A DNA stretch of 64,000 nucleotides from Herbaspirillum sp. alder98 (lineage in GTDB: Bacteria; Pseudomonadota; Gammaproteobacteria; Burkholderiales; Burkholderiaceae_D), in NCBI RefSeq assembly GCF_020179755.1, contig NZ_JAIUCY010000004.1, positions 248,001 through 312,000 on the forward strand. Direction: 5' to 3'. A program made the position numbers and the translations under genes. Positions 1 through 8,200 of the stretch are shown here, one piece after another. The notes under the pieces are model-generated. The model was given only the letters and a program-made list of their open reading frames with translations, made no database searches and was not told the origin of the DNA. Position 1 is the first letter of the stretch; every line of letters starts with the position of its first letter.

Positions 1-2
1 TG

Positions 3-878
3 TTCGACCATACCTCGGTACTGCGTTTCCTGGAGGCTCGCTTCGGCGTCAGGGAAACCAACATCAGCCCGTTTCGTCGGGCAGTCTGTGGCGACCTGAC
101 CAGCGCCTTCAACTTCAAGACGCCCAACGCGGAAATATTGCCAGCGCTTGCCGGCCCCCGATCCAAGAAAGAAGCCGATGCCCACAGGGCCGCACAGGAG
201 GCGCCAGGGGTACCCACGATCGTGCCACCTGCCGACGCCACGCTTCCACGCCAGGCTACCGGCGCGCGTCCCTCGCGGGCGTTGCCCTATGAGCTGCACA
301 CGAGCGCACGCGCCGATCTGGACAAAGGCATCGTGCAGCTTCTTTTTGCCAATAGCGGCAAGGCCGCGGCAGTGTTCCACGTCTACGACAAATACAACCT
401 GTACAGGCTGCCGCGCCGCTACATGGTCGAGCCGGGCAAGAACCTGGAAGATGAATGGGACGCAATCGGTAATAACGACGGACACTACGACCTGTGGGTG
501 CTCGGCCCCAATGGATTCCATCGCCAGTTCAGGGGCGATCTCAGCAGCCTGCGCCGCAGTAATGCAGCCAACCCGGAGATACGTGTGTGCTATGACATCG
601 CCAACGGCAATGCTTACCTGGAGATGCTCAATAGCGGTCATAACGCTTGCACATTCACGGTCAAGGCCAATGCCTACCGTGCGGATGGACCATGGACCGC
701 GACTGTCTTCAGCGGTGCGACAGCAGAACAGCCATGGGACCTGCAAGGCAGCGGACACTGGTACGACTTCGCGGTCACATGCGATACAGACATGATTTTC
801 TATCGACGTTTTTCCGGACGGGTGGAGAACGGCCGGGATTCTGTTAGCGATCCGGCCATGGGGATGGCGGATTTGTAA
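3..878 (+). CDS. Phosphocholine-type phospholipase C, C-terminal part (5' end outside window)
   Basis: The frame is open from the window edge. It begins FDHTSVLRFLEARFG, followed by the CGDLTSAFNF stretch typical of the end of the catalytic domain of non-haemolytic, phosphocholine-specific phospholipases C (acid-phosphatase-like superfamily). Two C-terminal beta-sandwich repeats of the DUF756 type follow, the first starting near PYELHTSARADLDKG and the second near PEIRVCYDIANGNAYLEML. Such enzymes are exported and cleave phosphatidylcholine or sphingomyelin, releasing phosphocholine. About 290 residues are visible of an expected 700 or so, so the catalytic metal site and Tat signal are not in view. 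The gene ends at TAA 876-878 and a hairpin follows. Confidence in the family is high; substrate preference cannot be judged. Confidence 0.9.
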   Translation, partial: FDHTSVLRFLEARFGVRETNISPFRRAVCGDLTSAFNFKTPNAEILPALAGPRSKKEADAHRAAQEAPGVPTIVPPADATLPRQATGARPSRALPYELHTSARADLDKGIVQLLFANSGKAAAVFHVYDKYNLYRLPRRYMVEPGKNLEDEWDAIGNNDGHYDLWVLGPNGFHRQFRGDLSSLRRSNAANPEIRVCYDIANGNAYLEMLNSGHNACTFTVKANAYRADGPWTATVFSGATAEQPWDLQGSGHWYDFAVTCDTDMIFYRRFSGRVENGRDSVSDPAMGMADL

Positions 879-886
879 AAGGCACG

Positions 887-912
887 GCGGCAGGCCGAAT
901 GAGCGGCCTGCC
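887..912. terminator. Hairpin after phospholipase C gene
   Basis: GGCAGGCC (889-896) pairs with GGCCTGCC (905-912) around an 8-nt loop, 10 nt after the phospholipase stop codon. There is no clear T-run after it on the plus strand, so intrinsic termination is likely but not certain. Confidence 0.5.
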
Positions 913-929
913 TTCCTGCAACAGTCTGA

Positions 930-998
930 TCAGAACGTGTATTTAGCTGTCAAATTGAAGCTGCCCGACGCGCCTCCACGCAGCTTGCTTTTTTGTTT
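930..998 (-). pseudogene. Vestigial 3' end of an outer-membrane protein (TonB-receptor-like C-terminus)
   Basis: On the minus strand the bases just beyond the DUF892 stop codon read in one frame as KLRGGASGSFNLTAKYTF and then a stop (930-932). An alternating-hydrophobic last strand ending in a C-terminal Phe is the BAM-recognised signature of beta-barrel outer-membrane proteins, and the -YTF ending is common in TonB-dependent receptors. Only about 15-22 codons remain, in the same frame as the DUF892 gene but separated from it by TAG. I infer a deletion scar in which the DUF892 gene replaced the body of a receptor gene convergent with the phospholipase. The fragment is short, so chance similarity is possible. 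Confidence 0.4.
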
Positions 999-1508
999 CT
1001 AGCCACCCACGCTCCTGGCATTCATCTGCTTTCCAGAACTACCGCGCTGGGCAAGAATGGTCAGCTCCGCATCGATCGCCTTGGATTCTTCCAGCGAAAC
1101 ATGAAGCTGCTTGCTCGCCTCCGAGTAATCCAGGTGCTTGGCCAGGGCGCACAAGGTGCCATAGGTTGCGATCTCGTAATGGGCGATCTTTTGCGCGGCG
1201 GCGATCAGGGCGCTATCAAGAACAGCGCCTTTTTCGACTTCCTCGATCTGTTCCTTGCCTTCCTCGACCAAGCCTTCCATGGCAGCGCATTTGACGCGTC
1301 GCAAACGCAGGCCGGTCTCTTCTACAGCCTGGTCGATACGCTCGATCCTGCCTTGGGTCGCATCCAGGTTGGCCTCGAATGCGGCTTTCAGTTCAGGCTC
1401 GGATGCGGCACGCAATAACCTTGGGAGCGCCTTGGTCAGTTGCTTTTCGGCGTTGGAAATATCCGACAGCGAATGGACAAACAGGTCTTCGATGGATTTT
1501 ATGGTCAT
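999..1508 (-). CDS. DUF892 / YciE-type ferritin-like stress protein
   Basis: A 169-residue protein starting MTIKSIEDLFVHSLSDISNAEKQL and matching the DUF892 (YciE/YciF) family, a four-helix ferritin-like fold. The family signature is visible: E-K-Q-L near residue 21, repeated acidic/His positions in long amphipathic helices, and HYEIATYGTL around residues 110-120, where Glu and His would ligate a di-metal site. Family members are induced by osmotic, starvation or oxidative stress; the biochemical role is not settled. The start has GGGAG about 8 nt upstream. A small hypothetical gene lies 48 nt upstream on the same strand, so the two may be cotranscribed. The C-terminus (NARSVGG) is followed directly by the outer-membrane-protein remnant. 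Confidence 0.9.
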   Translation of the reverse strand: MTIKSIEDLFVHSLSDISNAEKQLTKALPRLLRAASEPELKAAFEANLDATQGRIERIDQAVEETGLRLRRVKCAAMEGLVEEGKEQIEEVEKGAVLDSALIAAAQKIAHYEIATYGTLCALAKHLDYSEASKQLHVSLEESKAIDAELTILAQRGSSGKQMNARSVGG

Positions 1509-1556
1509 GCCAAACTCCCTTGATGGTTAAACGTAATTGACTAAGTCATTCGATAG

Positions 1557-1850
1557 TCACGGTTTTTTCAGCGGCGCATCCACGCCGTCCTTCTTTCTCA
1601 GGTGAAGCACGGGACGATTGCGTTCTGGTTCCTGCCGATCCGGTTCTGCCACAGTGTCGCGCTGCACCTCGGCCTCGATCGGCCGGACTTCGTAGAGTTC
1701 GACGCCCGTGTCTGCCGTATCTCGCCGAAGCGGGCCGGCCACAACGCTGACCTGGCTGCGTGCGTTGCCCTCGTGCGCACCGGCCGCTGACGCGCGACGC
1801 CGTTCGCGCTTGAGGTTGAGTTCGCCATCATGCTTTGGGGGATCAAACAT
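1557..1850 (-). CDS. Small hydrophilic hypothetical protein
   Basis: A 97-residue reading frame starting MFDPPKHDGELNLKRERRR. The start at 1850 is preceded by GAGGAAAG at good spacing, which is why I prefer it to the longer upstream in-frame start. The protein is very rich in Arg, Glu, Asp and Pro with no hydrophobic core, so it is probably disordered. I do not recognise a family. It lies upstream of the DUF892 gene on the same strand and may be a co-expressed stress-related protein. Coding status rests on the ribosome binding site and position only. Confidence 0.45.
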   Translation of the reverse strand: MFDPPKHDGELNLKRERRRASAAGAHEGNARSQVSVVAGPLRRDTADTGVELYEVRPIEAEVQRDTVAEPDRQEPERNRPVLHLRKKDGVDAPLKKP

Positions 1851-2277
1851 TTCTTTCCTCAATACGCCGATAGTTGGCGTGCCAGTGACGGGCAACGGTG
1901 TCCATTGCGTCTTACGCCTCTTTCCCGGCCACGTCATAAACGTCGAGTAGCGTCGGAGGCGATGACGAATGCTGCGCCTTCCGGCGACGCTTAGATGTAG
2001 GTGCAACGACTATAGGCCCGTCATCATCAGGTGCAACCGACACCTGGTCGCCAGCGAATATCGCGAGGGGAAAATAAGACCAGTCATAAGTGGGCTAGCC
2101 AACAGATGAATCGGCCAGCACGGGATATAGTCAGCCGATCACCGCAGACGCGCAGCACACCTGCAAGCGCCCAACGCTCCCGGCGAAATCCGCTCGTCCG
2201 ATCCACCCCACATCTGCCATCAACCGTCGGCCATCCGGCCCTGGACGTTTGCAATGGCCAACTGAAAGACCTGCACC
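1851..2277. other. Intergenic stretch between divergent hypothetical gene and ndvB
   Basis: About 430 bases with no convincing gene. Open frames here are short, with no ribosome binding site or recognisable protein. It should hold the promoters for the leftward stress genes and for the large rightward glucan synthase gene, but I could not identify a clean -35/-10 pair. Confidence 0.5.
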
Positions 2278-5200
2278 GTGAATTCAGAGAATTCTTCTAT
2301 CGAAGAAGAAGCCCCCCTGCGCGCCGAACTATTCAGTGCCCAGCAGATGGAACAACATGGGCTGACCCTGGCGATAACCCACCGGCTCAGCGCGCAGGCC
2401 GGCAGCGACAAGCTGTTGCCGCGCCTGGCGGAAAACCAGGCATTGATCAATGCGACCTGCCGGCTGCTAACGGAGGCCATCAAGGTCGGACGACAAGTGA
2501 CCCCTGCGGCCGAATGGCTGCTGGATAACATTTATCTGGTAGACGAGCAGATCCGCATTGCCAAGCGCCATCTGCCCAAGAACTACAGCCGGGCGCTTCC
2601 CCGCCTGGAAGAGCGCGGCGCGGCAGGCAAGCCGCGCGTCTATGACATTGCGCTGGAGACCATCGCGCACGGCGACGGCCGGGTCGATCCTGAAATCCTG
2701 AGTCGCTTCGTCAGCGCCTACCAGCAACTTGCGACCTTGAAGATCGGTGAGTTGTGGGCAATCCCGATCATGCTGCGACTGGCGCTGATCGAAAACCTGC
2801 GACGCGTGGCAGCACGGCTGGCAGAAACCAGACGGCACCGCAATCTGGCCCATGACTGGGCCGATGCCATGCTGGATGTGGCCGAGAAGAACCCGGCAGA
2901 ACTGATCCTGATCGTGGCCGACATGGCGCGCTCCAAACCGCTCCTGGAGAGCTCCTTCGTGGCCGAACTGGTGCGACGCCTGCAGGGAAAAAGTTCGGCA
3001 TTGAGCCTGCCGCTGACCTGGCTGTCGCAACGCCTGACGGAGTCGGGCCGCAGCATCGATCAATTGATCCAGGACGAAAGCCAGCGACAGGCGGCAGACC
3101 AGGTCTCCATCAGCAACAGCATCGGTTCGCTGCGGTTTCTCGGGGAAATGGATTGGCGTGACTTCGTCGAAACCATGAGCCTGGTTGAACGTACGCTGCG
3201 GGAGGATCCGGCGGGCGCCTATGCACGCATGGATTTTGCTACCCGCGACCGCTATCGCCATGCGGTGGAAAAAATCGCGCGCGCCGCGCAGCGTGATGAA
3301 CGGGAGGTGGCGGCAGACGCCATCGCATTGGCCCGCTACGCCTTCAATGACCTGGGCGCCGACGACCGCCGCTCCCATGTGGGGTACTACCTGGTCGGCG
3401 CCGGACGAGCATCACTGAATGCCTTCCTCGGCCACGGCAGAAGCTGGATCGCGACGATTCGCCAGACACTGGCCAGGCGACCGCTGGGGGTGTATCTCGC
3501 CAGCATATCGGCGCTGACGCTGGCGCTGGCTGCCGGCCTGATGTTGATGGCGCTACAGGGCGGCGCCGCCCAGTGGCCACTCGCACTGATCGCCCTGTTC
3601 GGCTTAGTGCTGGCGCTGCCCTGCAGCCAACTGGCGCAGGCGCTCGTCAACTGGGGCGCCACGCTGCTGGTCACGCCCCAGCTGTTGCCGAGGATGGATT
3701 TCTCGGCCGGCATCCCGGCGGCGGCGTCCACCCTGGTGGCGGTGCCGTCGTTGCTTCAAAGCGTGATGGGTGCCGAGCATCTGGTCGAGGCGCTGGAAGT
3801 ACGATTTCTGGCCAATCAGGACCACTGCCTGCGCTTTTGCCTGTTGACCGACCTGGGCGACGCCGACACGCAGCATCTGTCCACCGATGCCGCGCTGCTG
3901 ACCGCCGCGACCCGGAACATCGAACGGCTTAACAAGAAATACCCGCGCCGGGGCGGGGATTATTTTCTGTTGCTGCATCGTCCGCGAAGCTGGAATCCAG
4001 TTCAGAACTGCTGGATGGGACACGAACGAAAACGCGGCAAGCTCGGCGCACTGAACGCTTTTTTACTGGACGGCGTCACGTCGGGATTTTCCTATATCGG
4101 CGGCAACATCGAGGGCCTGGCCGGCACGCGTTATGTCATCACCCTCGATACGGATACCAGTTTGCCGCGCGACGCCGGGCGGCAACTGGTGGCGACCATG
4201 GCACATCCGCTGAACCGCCCGGTGCGCGACGCCCGCCGCAATGTCGTGGTGGCCGGCTACGGCATGCTGCAGCCACGCATTACCGTCAGCGCCCCCAGTG
4301 TCGAAGCGTCCCGCTTCGAAATGCTGTACGGCGGCGAAGTCGGCATCGATCCCTATACCCGCGCAGTGTCCGACATCTACCAGGACCTGTTCGGCGAGGG
4401 CTCTTTCATCGGCAAGGGTATCTATGACGTCCAGGTCTTTGAACAGGTTCTGGCCGGCCGTATGCCCGACAACCGGATTCTCAGCCATGATCTGCTGGAG
4501 GGTTGCTACGCCCGCTGCGCACTGATCAGCGATATACACGTCAATGAACAATATCCCTTTCGTTACAGCGCCGATGTCAGCCGGCGCCATCGCTGGATTC
4601 GCGGCGACTGGCAGATCGCGGCCTGGATGATGGGGCGGGTGCCGCGACAATCGGCACCCGGTGCGATGCGCTCGCCGCAGGAGAAGAACCCGCTGTCGCT
4701 CCTGTCCCGCTGGAAGCTGTTCGACAATCTTCGCCGCAGCCTGGTCGCCCCGGCCACCACTGCCATGGCGCTGGTCGGCTGGTGCCTGCTCGATCAGGCC
4801 TGGCAATGGACATCGGCAGTACTGGCGGTGATGTTCCTGCAGCCGTTTCTGTCATTCCTGCTGGACCTGTGCCGCTGGCCGCCGGAGACCAGCGTGGCGC
4901 AGCATCTGGCGGCGCTGCGCGCCAGCATCGTCACCCAGTTGCTGCATGGCCTGCTGGCGATCAGCCTGTTGCCTTACGAGGCCTGGTATCACATGGATGC
5001 GATTGCCCGTACCCATTGGCGTTTGCACGTGTCGCATCGCAGGCTGCTGGAATGGGTGGGATCGACCGATATCCACTTGCGCTCGCCCAATCATCTGCGG
5101 GCCTATTACGGGGCGATGTGGGCGTCGCCGCTAATGGCGTTCTCGGTCGCCATTGCACTGGTCCTGATGCATCCGGCGCTGCTGGTCTATGCTGCGCCGA

Positions 5201-8200
5201 TCCTGCTGCTATGGTGGCTGGCGCCCTACACCGTCTGCCAGCTCAGCCAGCCGGTCGCGCGGCCGCAGACCGAACTGGATGATGATCAAAAAAGTTATCT
5301 TGGCACCTTGTCCCGCAAGATATGGTTTTTCTTCGAGACCCATGTCGGCCCTGCGGATAACTGGCTCCCGCCCGACAACCTGCAGGAGCATCCGGTCGAA
5401 GCGCTTGCCCATCGCACCTCGCCGACCAATATCGGGCTGGCGCTGCTGGCCAATGTGAGTGCGTACGACTTCGGCTACATCACGCAGGCGAGGCTGATCG
5501 AGCGCACCCGCCAGACCTTCCAGACGATGGCGACGCTGGAACGCTACCAGGGACATTTCTATAACTGGTATGACACCCAGGACCTGCGGCCGCTGCAACC
5601 GACCTACGTCTCCACCGTCGACAGCGGCAATCTCGCAGGCCATTTACTCACGCTGATCCCGGCGCTGGAGGCAGTGATCGACGCTAAGCTGCTGCAGCCA
5701 CGGCTGTTCGATGGCCTGCGCGACACCGTTGCCGTGCTCGATGAATGGGCCACCGACTCGGCCCGACCAGTGCCGACGTCCCTGCATCAGGCATTGCAAG
5801 CGGCGCTGGCCCTGGCGCCGGACGATGCGGCCGGACGACGGGAAGCGCTGACGCACCTGTGCTGGCAGGCGGTCGATTTCCGTGCGCAATGGCAGCAGCT
5901 GGCGAGCGCCCCCGATGCAGTATCAGATCTCGCACACGCGCTGGAGACGCAATGCCATGATGCACTGGAGCAGCTCGACAGCCTGGCGCCATGGATACCG
6001 ATGTTAGTTGAAGGCGATTGGCCGGCGCACATCCTGCCGCTCAAGCCGCTGCTGCTAGCCCCCCTCACCTTGCGCCACATTGCGCAACTCGAGCGCGCCG
6101 CCCATTCCGTATTGGCCGCCAGTCCACCGCAGCCAGGTGAGCTGCAATCGCAGCACCTGCAGCCGCTGCTGGCACAGATCAGGAGCGCCAGCGCGCTGGC
6201 CACCGGCCACCTCCGGCAGATCGAGATGCTGATGCTGCAGGCCGCCGAATTCGCCCGCATGGAATACCGCTTCCTGCACGATCCGACTACCCATCTGCTG
6301 GCGATCGGATATGACGTCACGCAGCATCGCCGCGACGCCGGCTCGTATGACTTGCTGGCCTCCGAGGCGCGTCTGGCCACCTTCGTGGCCATCGCCCAGG
6401 GCCAGTTGCCGCAAGACAGCTGGTTCGCCCTGGGACGGCAGCTGACGCAGGCCGGCGGCAAGCCGGTCCTGGTGTCGTGGAGCGGTTCCATGTTCGAGTA
6501 CCTGATGCCGCTGCTGGTGATGCCTACCTTCGAGGACACCCTGCTCAACCAGACCTATCACTCGGTGGTCGATGCCCAGATCGCCTATGGTGCGCAGCAC
6601 GGCGTGTTCTGGGGCATGTCGGAGTCCGGCTACCACGCCTTCGATGCCAGCCTCAATTACCAGTACCGCACCTTCGGCATTCCGGGGCTGGGCTTCAAGC
6701 GCGGGCTGGCCGATGATCTGGTGGTGGCGCCCTATGCGTCGGTGATGGCGCTGATGGTCTCGCCCCAGGCTGCCTGCCTCAACCTGCAAAAAATGCAGGC
6801 CGCCGGACTGGAAGGAAAATACGGTTTCTACGAAGCCATCGACTACACTTCGGCGCGCCTGCCGCGCGGCCAGGACAGCGTGGTGGTGCGCTCGTTCATG
6901 GCCCACCACCAGGGCATGAGCCTGCTGTCGCTGGCCTACGTCCTGCTGGAGCGCCCGATGCAAAAGTATTTCGCGTCGCTGCCGATGTTCCAGGCCACGA
7001 TGTCCTTGCTGCATGAACGGGTTCCCAAGGCCGGCAGCCATTTCTCTGCGTCCATCCTGTCGGATGTGCGTGCCGCGCCGGACAACCAGAATCTTCCGAT
7101 CCGGATCATCTCGCGCCCCGATCCCGCGGTGCCCGAAGTCCAGTTGCTGTCCAACGGCCGCTACCACGTCATGCTGACCAGCGCCGGCAGCGGCTACAGT
7201 CGCCGGGGCGACCTGGCGCTGACGCGTTGGCGGGAAGATGGCACACGTGACCACTGGGGCAGCTTCTGCTACGTCCAGGAACCCGGCCATGCAGGCTTCT
7301 GGTCTACCACCTGTCAGCCGGTGCAGGCCGTGCCGACGCACTACGAAGTTATTTTTTCAGAGGGGCGTGCCGAATTTCGCCGACACGATCATGACTTCGA
7401 GATGCATACCGAGATCATGGTCTCGCCGGAAGACGACATCGAATTGCGCCGGACCAAGATAGCTAACCGTTCCACCGTCACCCGCACCCTGGAACTGACC
7501 ACTTATGCCGAAGTGGTGCTGGCGCCGGCGGCGGCCGACGCCATGCACCAGGCCTTCAGCAACCTGTTCGTGCAGACCGAGATCGATCGCCAGCGCGGCG
7601 CCATCCTGTGTACGCGTCGCCCGCGCTCGGCCCTTGAAAGCGTGCCGTGGATGTTCCAGTTGATGGCGGTCCACGGCGCCGCCGTCAACTCGACGTCTTA
7701 TGAGACCGATCGAATGGCCTTTCTGGGTCGCCGCAACACGCTGTCGGATCCTGCTGCCATGCACCGCCGCGGAGCGCTTTCGGGCGCGTCAGGTTCGGTG
7801 CTGGACCCGATCATGTCGATCCGGCATCGCATCACCCTGGCGCCCGAGCAATCCGTGATCTGCGACCTGGTGATGGGCGTGGCGTCCACGCGTGAAAGCT
7901 GCCTCGGCCTGATCGACAAATACCAGGACCGTCATCTGGCAGACCGCGTGGTGGAACTGGCCTGGACCCATAACCAGGTGGTGCTGCGCCAGCTCAACGC
8001 CAGCGAGGCCGACGCCCAGTTGTACGGGCGTCTGGCCAACTCGGTGATCTATGCCAACCCGCTGCTGCGCGCCGACGCCAGCATCCTGGCGCGCAATCGT
8101 CGCGGCCAGTCGGCACTCTGGAGCCACGCCATCTCGGGCGACCTGCCCATCGTGCTGGTGCAGATCCATGACCTGGCCAACCTGGAACTGGTGCGCCAGC

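Noticed and set aside
2031-2528. A 165-codon plus-strand frame overlapping the start of ndvB
   Set aside because: Arg/Pro/Ser-rich without family; the overlapping ndvB frame is clearly coding.
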